This document shows positions 1 through 5,161 of a stretch of DNA of 5,161 nt, piece by piece. Made by a program: the position numbers and the translations under genes. Source of the DNA: Alphaproteobacteria bacterium (GTDB lineage: Bacteria > Pseudomonadota > Alphaproteobacteria > SMXP01). Under the pieces are notes generated by a model. The model had not been told where the DNA came from. It did no database searches and worked only from the letters and a program-made list of their open reading frames with translations. The DNA is taken from positions 1 through 5,161 of the forward strand of contig JAJFIM010000170.1 in NCBI GenBank assembly GCA_021774995.1, given 5' to 3'. Positions within the stretch are counted from its first letter, which is position 1. Each line of letters begins with the position of its first letter.

Positions 1-247
1 GCTATTCAAACCCGGCCTCACCATGGGTTTGTTTGTGATGGGATATGGCGTCTCCCGCATCATTGTTGAATTTTTCCGGCGGCCTGATTCTCATATTGGT
101 TATCTGGCCGGTGATTTTGTCACCATGGGCATGGTTTTATCGCTGCCGATGATCTTAGTTGGCGCGGCTTTCGTTTGGCGATCCAGCGCGCGCGCGCCCT
201 CTTGGCTGTTTCCGGCGCCCTTGTCTAAATCCGGCGTGAAAAAATGA
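1..247 (+). CDS. lgt: Prolipoprotein diacylglyceryl transferase, C-terminal end (5' partial)
   Basis: This is the end of an inner-membrane enzyme that moves diacylglycerol from phosphatidylglycerol to the lipobox cysteine of preprolipoproteins, the first step of lipoprotein maturation. The reading frame is open from base 2 and gives 81 residues before TGA at 245-247; the rest of the gene lies left of the window. The visible part matches the Lgt C-terminus: an RIIVEFF segment followed by RRPDSHIG, then a last membrane segment with MGMVLSLPMILVG, and a short polar tail. The arginine at fragment residue 19 (codon 56-58) aligns with E. coli Lgt Arg239, reported as essential; this alignment is from memory. 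The ATG at 23 is an internal methionine, not the start. The stop overlaps the next start in ATGA, which suggests translational coupling. Identification is firm despite the truncation. Confidence 0.93.
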   Translation, partial: LFKPGLTMGLFVMGYGVSRIIVEFFRRPDSHIGYLAGDFVTMGMVLSLPMILVGAAFVWRSSARAPSWLFPAPLSKSGVKK

Positions 248-1362
248 CACCCCGCTCTACGGTTGACGTAACAGCGCCCAATGGGGGTCACTCCCTGACG
301 GATCATCTGGCGCAGCTCATCCGCGCTGACGGACCGCTCACCGTGGCGCAATATATGACGGCGGCGCTCACCCACCCCATATACGGCTATTACCGCGTTC
401 AAAATCCAGTGGGCCGCGCGGGGGATTTCATCACGGCCCCTGAAATCAGCCAGATTTTTGGCGAACTGATAGGATTGTGGTGCCTTCAGACATGGAGAGA
501 TATAGGCGCCCCCTCCTCTTTTCAGCTTGTGGAACTGGGGCCCGGGCGCGGCAGCTTGATGGCTGATCTGTTGCGGGCGGCGCGCCTTCAGCCTTCTTTT
601 TTGGCCGCGGCGGAGATTCATTTTGTCGAAACCAACGCGGTGCTGCGCGCTCAGCAAAATGCGGCTTTGCCTGAGGGAACAGACGCCACATGGCGTGACC
701 GGTTTGAAGAAATCGCGCCTGGCCCCCTCATTCTGATAGCCAACGAATTTTTTGATTGCCTGCCGATCCGGCAATTCATGCGCAAAGGGCCGGGTTGGTA
801 TGAACGGTGCGTGACGTTGGATGAAAAGGGCGCGCTCTGCTTTGCCCTGTCTCCCTCTCCGATTCCAGGAGGGATCTTGGCAATTTCAGATCCGCACACA
901 CAGCAAGGAGCGCTGAAAGAAGTATGCGCGCCGGCGCAGAGCCTCATTGAAAAAATTGCCCACCGCTTTAGCCAACATAAAGGTCGGGCGCTGATCATTG
1001 ATTATGGATATGCAAAACCCGGTATGGGCGACACGCTGCAAGCGCTGCGCCGCCATTCCCCTTGCGGCGTTTTGGAAACGCCGGGAGACGTGGATCTTAC
1101 CGCGCATGTGGATTTTTCCGCCCTCGCCTCATGCGCAAAACGGAGCGGCGCAGATGTGGCCGGACCGGCGGAGCAAGGCGCGTTTTTAGCGGCCCTTGGC
1201 CTTGAGGCGCGCGCCTCAGCTCTGCGGGCCGAGGCGACGGCTCAACAAAAACAGGATATAGACAGCGCTGTGCTGAGACTGGCGGGGCCTGATCAAATGG
1301 GAGAGCTTTTTAAAGCTCTGAGCATCTCTTCCGCCGACCTGCCTCCGCCCCCAGGATTTTGA
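244..1362 (+). CDS. MidA/NDUFAF7-family class I SAM-dependent methyltransferase
   Basis: This 372-residue protein belongs to the MidA family (COG1565), whose mitochondrial member NDUFAF7 dimethylates an arginine of complex I subunit NDUFS2. The bacterial substrate is not settled. Visible family signatures run in order: GDFITAPEISQIFGE at about residues 60-74; the SAM-binding motif VELGPGRG at 96-103; NEFFDCLPIRQF starting at Asn167; IDYGY at 252-256; and DLTAHVDF at 284-291. All expected blocks are present, so the enzyme should be active. The start at 244 overlaps the lgt stop as ATGA. There is no good Shine-Dalgarno before it, which fits reinitiation by ribosomes leaving lgt. About 17 residues precede the conserved region (SLTDHL onward), so the start is plausible but not proven. 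The protein has no signal peptide or membrane segment and should be cytoplasmic. Family assignment is strong; the target protein is unknown. Confidence 0.93.
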   Translation: MTPRSTVDVTAPNGGHSLTDHLAQLIRADGPLTVAQYMTAALTHPIYGYYRVQNPVGRAGDFITAPEISQIFGELIGLWCLQTWRDIGAPSSFQLVELGPGRGSLMADLLRAARLQPSFLAAAEIHFVETNAVLRAQQNAALPEGTDATWRDRFEEIAPGPLILIANEFFDCLPIRQFMRKGPGWYERCVTLDEKGALCFALSPSPIPGGILAISDPHTQQGALKEVCAPAQSLIEKIAHRFSQHKGRALIIDYGYAKPGMGDTLQALRRHSPCGVLETPGDVDLTAHVDFSALASCAKRSGADVAGPAEQGAFLAALGLEARASALRAEATAQQKQDIDSAVLRLAGPDQMGELFKALSISSADLPPPPGF

Positions 1363-1368
1363 GCGGTC

Positions 1369-2166
1369 GTGACCAAACCACATAGTCAAAATCACCCCCT
1401 CAAATCCCCTATGCTGGACGCCCCGCATGGCTTTTTCACCCGCAATGGCGGCGTCTCGGAAGGGCTTTATCATTCCATGAATTGCGGCTTAGGGTCAGAC
1501 GACGCCGAGACCCATGTGATTGAAAATCGCGCCCGCGCCGCCGCCGTTTTGCGCGTTGCGCCGGAAAACCTTGTCACGCTCTATCAAATTCACTCGAACA
1601 AAGCCGTAACGCTGACCCGGCCATGGGCGCCCAAAGAGACCCCCCAAGCGGACGCCATGGTAACGCGGCAAACCGGGCTGGCGCTTGGAATTTTAACCGC
1701 CGACTGCGCGCCTGTTATTTTGGCGGATACGAAAAACGGCGTCATCGGCGCCGCGCACGCCGGGTGGAAAGGCGCGCTGTCAGGGATCATCGAAGTGACG
1801 GTTGAGGCCATGATAGCTCTTGGCGCGGGGCGCTCTATAATAGCGGCGGCCATAGGGCCCTGCATCTCACAAAGAAATTATGAGGTGGGCCCTGAATTCA
1901 AATCACGTTTTTGCGAAGACAACAAAGCCAATGATAATTTTTTTACACCGTCTCTTATTTCTGAGCGCGCCGATTACTGGCATTTTGACTTGCCGGGTTT
2001 TGCGGCGCACCGTCTGCGCGCGTGCGGCATTAGGCGCATTGACGATCGCCCCGCCTGCACCTACGCCCAGAATGACCGTTTCTTTTCCTATCGCCGCTCG
2101 ACACATCGCAATGAACCTGATTATGGTCGCAATCTTTCAGCGATAGTTTTAGATGCGCCAAAATAG
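1369..2166 (+). CDS. pgeF: Peptidoglycan editing factor PgeF / YfiH-YlmD (laccase-domain) family
   Basis: This 265-residue protein is in the family once called multicopper polyphenol oxidase or laccase-domain DUF152. In E. coli PgeF (YfiH) prevents L-serine from replacing L-alanine in peptidoglycan precursors; relatives including human LACC1 act on purine nucleosides. Visible features are GFFTRNGGVSEGLY near the N-terminus, QIHSNKAV with His75, TADCAPVILAD with Cys113, HAGWKGALSGI with His130, AIGPCISQRNYEVGPEF around Cys165, and the C-terminal FSYRR segment. His75, Cys113 and His130 are the expected metal-binding triad. The start is taken as GTG at 1369, six bases after the methyltransferase stop, with a weak GAG element at 1361-1363. 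ATG at 1411 (codon 15) is an alternative that would begin just before the conserved domain, but it has no ribosome binding site. Domain assignment is secure; which of the two reported activities dominates here cannot be read from sequence. Confidence 0.92.
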   Translation: MTKPHSQNHPLKSPMLDAPHGFFTRNGGVSEGLYHSMNCGLGSDDAETHVIENRARAAAVLRVAPENLVTLYQIHSNKAVTLTRPWAPKETPQADAMVTRQTGLALGILTADCAPVILADTKNGVIGAAHAGWKGALSGIIEVTVEAMIALGAGRSIIAAAIGPCISQRNYEVGPEFKSRFCEDNKANDNFFTPSLISERADYWHFDLPGFAAHRLRACGIRRIDDRPACTYAQNDRFFSYRRSTHRNEPDYGRNLSAIVLDAPK

Positions 2167-3121
2167 AGCAATAACAACTTTCTTTCTCCTCGCGGCGCTT
2201 AGTGGGCTTGCCGCATGCAACGGCCTGACTCAACCCTTTGAAGGCGCGGAAAGAAATGACGCCATCATTGACACAATCACCGTGAACCCAAGTGTGATGA
2301 TCGCCCCCATCCAGGGGGCGCCGGCGCCACTAAACCAAATTCTGGCGGAACGTCTGGCGGCCGCCACTCAGGCGCGCGATGTCGCAGCCGTGACGCGGGG
2401 CGCCGGCAAGGCCGCCAGCCTCATGCTTGGGCGCGTCACGGCGCTTCCCAACTCCGATGGAGGGACAGAATTAGCCTTTGAGTGGCAACTCAACAACGCT
2501 GAGGGCCTGCCGATTGGCGATCTCAAGACACTTGTCACAGCTTTTCCCCTGACCGCCGACGACCCATGGCTGCTTTACGCCAACACGGATCTAACGCCCG
2601 TTATTGCAGACGCAACAGAATTTCTCGTGACCCAATTGTATCGCCCCTCGGCCCAGGCCGCCCTCCCCAGCAAGGCGCCCGGTGCTCCGCCGCCCGTATT
2701 TCAAGAAGGATCGCCCTATTACTTGCACATTCAGCCTGTGCAAGGCGCGCCGGGAGATGGACGCATTTCTCTCACCCGCGCCATGGTCAGCCTGCTCTCT
2801 CAAGAAGATTTGCCCATCGCGCTCCTCATTCAGGATGCGCCCACGCCCGCGACTTTTATCATCGACGCCCAGGTAAAAATTGCGGACCTTGACGCCTATA
2901 CCCAGCAAATTGATCTGAACTGGCGGTTAAAATCACCCACCGGGGAGGTTCTTGGCAATGTCCAGCAATCCAACGCCATCCAGAGCGGCTCTCTGGACGG
3001 TGAGTGGGGCGACACGGCTTTTCTGGCGGCGGCGGCGGCGGCCGATGGGCTTCTTTCCATGCTCCTGCAATTTGATCCGCTGACCATGGAGACGGAAACT
3101 GAAAATACTCCCATGGAGTGA
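2153..3121 (+). CDS. Predicted lipoprotein with two tandem copies of one domain, function unknown
   Basis: I do not recognise a named family. The 322-residue protein begins with a lipoprotein signal: basic MRQNR, a hydrophobic stretch at 6-18, and lipobox LAAC with Cys22. Residue +2 is Asn, not Asp, so by the E. coli rule an outer-membrane location is plausible. The mature part holds two similar units, at about 47-162 and 190-306, joined by a Pro/Ala-rich linker (about 165-182). Shared marks are APIQGAP/QPVQGAP, Trp111/Trp257, Gly118/Gly264, Gly122/Gly268 and Trp139/Trp285. The pattern strand, helix, strands, helix is reminiscent of TolB-N, LpoB or CsgG-like periplasmic domains, which is only a guess. 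The tail (308-322) is acidic. The gene overlaps the end of pgeF by 14 nt and has no clear ribosome binding site, so coupled translation is likely. Being in one cluster with lgt fits a lipoprotein. It is a real gene: clean signal peptide, full-length frame and internal homology. Confidence 0.85.
   Translation: MRQNRAITTFFLLAALSGLAACNGLTQPFEGAERNDAIIDTITVNPSVMIAPIQGAPAPLNQILAERLAAATQARDVAAVTRGAGKAASLMLGRVTALPNSDGGTELAFEWQLNNAEGLPIGDLKTLVTAFPLTADDPWLLYANTDLTPVIADATEFLVTQLYRPSAQAALPSKAPGAPPPVFQEGSPYYLHIQPVQGAPGDGRISLTRAMVSLLSQEDLPIALLIQDAPTPATFIIDAQVKIADLDAYTQQIDLNWRLKSPTGEVLGNVQQSNAIQSGSLDGEWGDTAFLAAAAAADGLLSMLLQFDPLTMETETENTPME
2302..2328 (+). repeat. GC-rich hairpin and adjoining 12-nt palindrome inside the lipoprotein gene
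   Basis: CGCCCCC at 2302-2308 pairs perfectly with GGGGGCG at 2314-2320 across a 5-nt loop, a 7-bp all-GC stem. It overlaps GGCGCCGGCGCC at 2317-2328, a perfect palindrome that is also a tandem GGCGCC. The segment codes for the APIQGAPAP part of unit A, so codon choice in a Pro/Gly/Ala-rich motif may explain it. A role in transcript stability or pausing cannot be judged. Confidence 0.5.
3026..3043 (+). repeat. (GCG)5-GCC trinucleotide tract coding for six alanines
   Basis: Five GCG codons in a row followed by GCC encode Ala292-Ala297 within the last predicted helix of the lipoprotein. An uninterrupted triplet run can change length by slippage in whole codons, which would alter the alanine count without a frameshift. 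Confidence 0.8.
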
Positions 3122-3125
3122 GCCC

Positions 3126-3170
3126 GCGGCATGGCCGCATGTGCAGTGCCATATTTGCCTGTTTACAGGC
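3126..3170 (+). terminator. Possible weak or Rho-dependent termination region after the lipoprotein gene
   Basis: Just after the stop codon there are short perfect stems: GCGGC/GCCGC at 3126-3138 with a 3-nt loop, an alternative ATGGC (3131-3135) with GCCAT (3148-3152), and GCCTG/CAGGC at 3157-3170 with a TTTA loop. None is followed by a T-run, so this is not a standard intrinsic terminator. They may only stabilise the 3' end of the upstream mRNA, or the transcript may continue into prs. Confidence 0.25.
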
Positions 3171-3180
3171 CTCGTCACGC

Positions 3181-3209
3181 TTGATAGAAAACTCCCGTGT
3201 TCATAACAA
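3181..3209 (+). promoter_or_regulatory. Candidate sigma-70-type promoter for prs
   Basis: TTGATA at 3181-3186 matches five of six bases of the -35 consensus TTGACA. Possible -10 elements are CATAAC at 3202-3207 (15-nt spacer, four of six matches) or TAACAA at 3204-3209 (17-nt spacer, three of six). Neither is convincing alone. The 179-nt gap before prs makes a separate promoter likely, and this is the best pair I find in it. A start near 3215 would give a leader of about 85 nt. Confidence 0.35.
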
Positions 3210-3232
3210 GAACGTGAGGGGTCCGCCTCGCG
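3196..3232 (+). promoter_or_regulatory. Two overlapping, mutually exclusive inverted repeats upstream of prs
   Basis: Repeat 1 pairs 3196-3202 (CGTGTTC) with 3210-3216 (GAACGTG) across a 7-nt loop; it contains two G-T wobbles. Repeat 2 pairs 3213-3219 (CGTGAGG) with 3226-3232 (CCTCGCG) across a 6-nt loop, with one wobble. Both need bases 3213-3216, so only one can form at a time. If transcription starts near 3215, repeat 1 would act only as a DNA dyad (an operator over the -10) and repeat 2 would sit at the RNA 5' end. If it starts further upstream, they could be alternative RNA structures. I match it to no known riboswitch or regulator. Confidence 0.35.
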
Positions 3233-3289
3233 CACGAAAAGAGAGCCTATTCCTGTCAAGCGGTAGCGGCTCCAAGTCAGACGGTTAAC

Positions 3290-3294
3290 GGGGG
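3290..3294 (+). promoter_or_regulatory. Ribosome binding site of prs
   Basis: A run of five G residues lies 6 nt before the ATG at 3301, the proper distance for a Shine-Dalgarno element. It supports 3301 as the start. The out-of-frame ATG at 3296 is only 1 nt from the run, too close to use it. Confidence 0.65.
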
Positions 3295-3300
3295 TATGCG

Positions 3301-4233
3301 ATGAAACTTCTGGCTGGCAACAGTAATTTGCCTCTCGCAAAAGACGTCGCAAGATATCTGCAAAAACCTCTTACTGAAATGACCGCCCGCCGCTTTGCGG
3401 ACAAAGAAATTTTTGTTGAGATCCATGAGAACGTACGAGGCGAAGATTGCTTCGTTATTCAATCAACTTCCTATCCCGCCAATGATAATCTGATGGAATT
3501 GCTGATATGCATTGACGCCCTGGTCCGGGCGTCGGCCAGACGCATTACGGCTGTTATTCCTTATTTTGGCTATGCGCGGCAGGATCGAAAAACGGCGGCG
3601 CGCACGCCGATCACCGCTAAATTGGTGGCCAATCTGATCACAAAGGCGGGCGCCAGCCGGGTGCTCACACTTGACCTGCACGCTGGGCAGATCCAAGGTT
3701 TTTTTGACCTTCCCACGGATAATCTCTACTCGACGCCTGTGATTGAACGCGATATTCGGGAACACACGCGCAACAAAAACCTTATGATTGTCTCGCCAGA
3801 TGTCGGCGGCGTTGTCCGGGCGCGCGCACTGGCTAAACGATTCTCCGCGGATCTTGCCATCGTCGACAAACGCCGAGAACGCGCCGGCAAATCTGAGGTG
3901 ATGCATATCATCGGAGATGTGAAAGGCCGCACCTGTCTTTTGTTTGATGATATTGTGGATTCAGCGGGAACATTATGCAACGCGGCTGAAGCGTTGATGA
4001 ACGAAGGCGCTAGTGAAGTCTATGCCTATGTCACGCATGGAGTTTTTTCCGGTGAGGCGGTGGCGCGGGTGGAAAAATCCGCTTTGAAGGAATTAGTGGT
4101 TACCGATTCCATCGCGGCCACAGACGCCATTAAAAACACGCGTAACGTAAGGCAAGTGACCATTGCGCCCTTGATCGGAGAAGCGATCCGGCGCATTGGT
4201 CACGGCGAATCCGTTTCTAATCTATTCGACTAG
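3301..4233 (+). CDS. prs: Ribose-phosphate pyrophosphokinase (PRPP synthase, class I)
   Basis: The enzyme transfers pyrophosphate from ATP to ribose 5-phosphate to make PRPP, the precursor of purine, pyrimidine, NAD, histidine and tryptophan synthesis and of base salvage. It is cytoplasmic; class I enzymes usually form hexamers. At 310 residues it has normal length. Visible motifs run in order: the N-terminal LAGNSNLPLA; FADKEIFVEIHENVRGEDCFVIQS in two adjoining parts around residues 37-60; PYFGYARQDRK at 87-97 (ATP site); DLHAGQIQGFFD at 125-136 with metal-ligand His127; the flexible-loop segment KRRERAGKSEVM at 190-201; and the PRPP-loop DDIVDSAGTL at 216-225. The start at 301 bases past 3000 fits both the family N-terminus and the GGGGG ribosome site. 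It follows the lgt-pgeF cluster on the same strand after a 179-nt gap and probably has its own promoter. Nothing looks broken; identification is essentially certain. Confidence 0.98.
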   Translation: MKLLAGNSNLPLAKDVARYLQKPLTEMTARRFADKEIFVEIHENVRGEDCFVIQSTSYPANDNLMELLICIDALVRASARRITAVIPYFGYARQDRKTAARTPITAKLVANLITKAGASRVLTLDLHAGQIQGFFDLPTDNLYSTPVIERDIREHTRNKNLMIVSPDVGGVVRARALAKRFSADLAIVDKRRERAGKSEVMHIIGDVKGRTCLLFDDIVDSAGTLCNAAEALMNEGASEVYAYVTHGVFSGEAVARVEKSALKELVVTDSIAATDAIKNTRNVRQVTIAPLIGEAIRRIGHGESVSNLFD

Positions 4234-4363
4234 ATTCATGTTCGTCCTCTGCTTTATTGGGCGCATCCGTCGCAATATCCTCCGCACGCCACATCAAGAA
4301 ACCAGGTTTTCCCCGGTGGCGTCGCCATCTATAGCGCAAATGCAGCGCACAGCTTAAGGGCGC
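4234..4363. other. Intergenic gap between convergent prs and permease genes
   Basis: This 130-nt stretch must hold the ends of two opposing transcripts. I find no open frame worth calling. Weak dyads exist: GGTGGC (4315-4320) with GCCATC (4324-4329), six pairs including one wobble and a 3-nt loop, and AGCGC (4344-4348) with GCGCT (4360-4364). Neither has a T-run on either strand, so no intrinsic terminator is visible for either gene. Confidence 0.5.
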
Positions 4364-5161
4364 TCACTCTGTTGGCGGCGTGGTTTCATCTGACAATGTA
4401 GAAGCGTAGCCGCGCTCAAAACCCAAAGCGAGACCTCCATAATACGCGATAAGATAGACCGCCATCGAGACAAACAGTCCCAAAAGAGAAGCGATGATCC
4501 AATCCGGCGCAAAAAAAGTGCTGGCCGCCCCCACCCCATAGGCAATGAAGGCGGCCGGGTTCCATAAGGGAAGGTGTTCGAGCTGCTCATGCCCCAATTT
4601 CATCCGGCTGACGACATAATACTCCATGATGACAGGACCTATTAAAGGGGGAGTGATATTGGCCAGCAAATCGATCCACGCCATAAAATGCGTATAAATG
4701 CCCAAGCCTAAAATCGTGCCCAGAGTGCCGCAGATTAGCGTCATGGCGTGCCGCGGTTTGCGAAACACGCTAGAGGTCTGAATCACGGGCAGATAAAGAT
4801 TGGCGTCCCCCGTTGTCCACAGAGCCAGACTCATGCCGATGAGGCCAATCCCGCCGAGGATCATTCCCTGTTGCAACATATAGGTCGAAAAATCATGTGT
4901 GCCGGCTACAATGCCCCCCATGGCGCCGACCATTTGCAAAAACCACTGGGATATAATCAGTACAATGAATGGTATGGCCAGAGCCACCCAGGCTTTTTTG
5001 GCAAAACGGGTGTATTCAGCCATAACAATAGCGCCAACGATCCACGATCCCACCACAAGATTGATTGCCTGGACCATGGACAAAGGCTTCTCGGCCGCCT
5101 TGACGCGCGACATCTCGAGAAATCCTAACCAGCCCCCGGCGTCATTAACATTTGCAATGAT
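4364..5161 (-). CDS. CodB-like NCS1-family permease, C-terminal part (5' end beyond the window)
   Basis: This is a membrane transporter of the nucleobase:cation symporter-1 family, closest in pattern to cytosine permease CodB. The minus-strand frame is open from the right edge (5161) to TGA at 4364-4366, giving 265 residues. The ATG at 5113 is not the true start, because coding continues upstream of it. About 164 residues, roughly five membrane segments, should lie outside. The part seen has about seven hydrophobic segments and aligns with E. coli CodB at INLVVGSWIVGAIVMAEYTRF, at LALWTTGDANLY, and at LLANITPPLIGPVIMEYY. Compared with CodB as I remember it, Trp277-Thr278-Thr279 are kept (fragment 115-117). 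Substrate-contact Ser206 and Asn275 appear as Val42 and Ala113, so the substrate may not be cytosine. The tail is short and acidic (SDETTPPTE). The gene converges on prs. The family is clear; the substrate is not. Confidence 0.85.
   Translation of the reverse strand: MIANVNDAGGWLGFLEMSRVKAAEKPLSMVQAINLVVGSWIVGAIVMAEYTRFAKKAWVALAIPFIVLIISQWFLQMVGAMGGIVAGTHDFSTYMLQQGMILGGIGLIGMSLALWTTGDANLYLPVIQTSSVFRKPRHAMTLICGTLGTILGLGIYTHFMAWIDLLANITPPLIGPVIMEYYVVSRMKLGHEQLEHLPLWNPAAFIAYGVGAASTFFAPDWIIASLLGLFVSMAVYLIAYYGGLALGFERGYASTLSDETTPPTE

Larger units (their letters stand above)
2291..3070 (+). repeat. Internal domain duplication in the lipoprotein (two diverged units)
   Basis: Unit A is about 2291-2638 (residues 47-162) and unit B about 2720-3070 (residues 190-306). 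Aligning by eye gives a nearly constant offset of 143-146 residues: Ile50/Ile193, Pro52/Pro195, Gln54/Gln197, Gly55/Gly198, Ala56/Ala199, Pro57/Pro200, Trp111/Trp257, Gly118/Gly264, Gly122/Gly268, Trp139/Trp285 and Asp153/Asp298. The DNA copies are too diverged to recombine, so this is an old duplication seen at the protein level only. Confidence 0.7.

Noticed and set aside
100..774. Minus-strand open frame of 224 codons opposite lgt and the methyltransferase gene
   Set aside because: It lies antisense to two well-supported genes, and its Arg/Ala/Gly-rich product shows no motif; it is a by-product of GC-rich coding.
1411..1413. ATG as the start of pgeF in place of GTG at 1369
   Set aside because: It has no ribosome binding site, while the GTG is close to the upstream stop with a weak GAG element. 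It is kept as an alternative, not as the main call.
1836..1841. Perfect TATAAT inside pgeF, a possible internal promoter for the lipoprotein gene
   Set aside because: There is no reasonable -35 element 15-19 nt upstream, and the bases are explained by the coding sequence.
3199..3213. GTTC-N7-GAAC resembling an SOS (LexA) box before prs
   Set aside because: The alphaproteobacterial LexA site is a direct repeat, GTTC-N7-GTTC; here the second half is inverted, and prs is not a usual SOS gene.
3122..3300. Possible PRPP-sensing (ykkC-type) or purine riboswitch upstream of prs
   Set aside because: I could not find the conserved core of a known riboswitch class; only simple hairpins are seen.
3463..3906. 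Minus-strand open frame of 147 codons opposite prs
   Set aside because: It is fully antisense to a highly conserved gene, shows no recognisable domain and has no ribosome binding site.
4748..5128. Plus-strand open frame of 126 codons opposite the permease
   Set aside because: The minus strand encodes clear NCS1 membrane segments here; the plus-strand product is His-rich and featureless.

Overview
The window looks like chromosomal housekeeping DNA from an alphaproteobacterium. The gene order lgt, MidA-family methyltransferase, pgeF, envelope lipoprotein and prs is, as I recall, typical of that class, and the protein sequences fit. I cannot assign an order or genus. Base composition is moderately GC-rich and looks even throughout. 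I see no insertion sequence, phage gene, CRISPR array, tRNA or rRNA.

Layout. Positions 1-3121 hold four tightly packed plus-strand genes. They are the C-terminal end of lgt (lipoprotein maturation), a MidA/NDUFAF7-family SAM-dependent methyltransferase, pgeF (multicopper-polyphenol-oxidase/laccase fold, peptidoglycan editing) and a predicted lipoprotein of 322 residues. Junctions are a 4-nt ATGA overlap, a 6-nt gap and a 14-nt overlap, which implies one transcript with translational coupling. A 179-nt gap (3122-3300) with hairpins and a possible promoter precedes prs (3301-4233, PRPP synthase). After a 130-nt gap, a minus-strand gene converges on prs. It is the C-terminal part of a CodB-like NCS1 permease, cut off by the right edge of the window.

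How the genes fit together. Lgt attaches diacylglycerol to lipoprotein precursors, and the fourth gene of the same cluster encodes a likely substrate, so the left block has an envelope theme that pgeF shares. On the right, PRPP synthase supplies the activated ribose for nucleotide synthesis and base salvage, while NCS1 permeases import bases or related compounds. A salvage link between prs and the permease is reasonable but is only inference.

Novelty. I do not see an undescribed multi-gene system here. The best leads are the lipoprotein, which appears to be an internal duplication of one domain of about 115 residues; the prs leader, which has two overlapping, mutually exclusive inverted repeats; and the permease, which seems to have changed residues at positions that bind cytosine in E. 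coli CodB.
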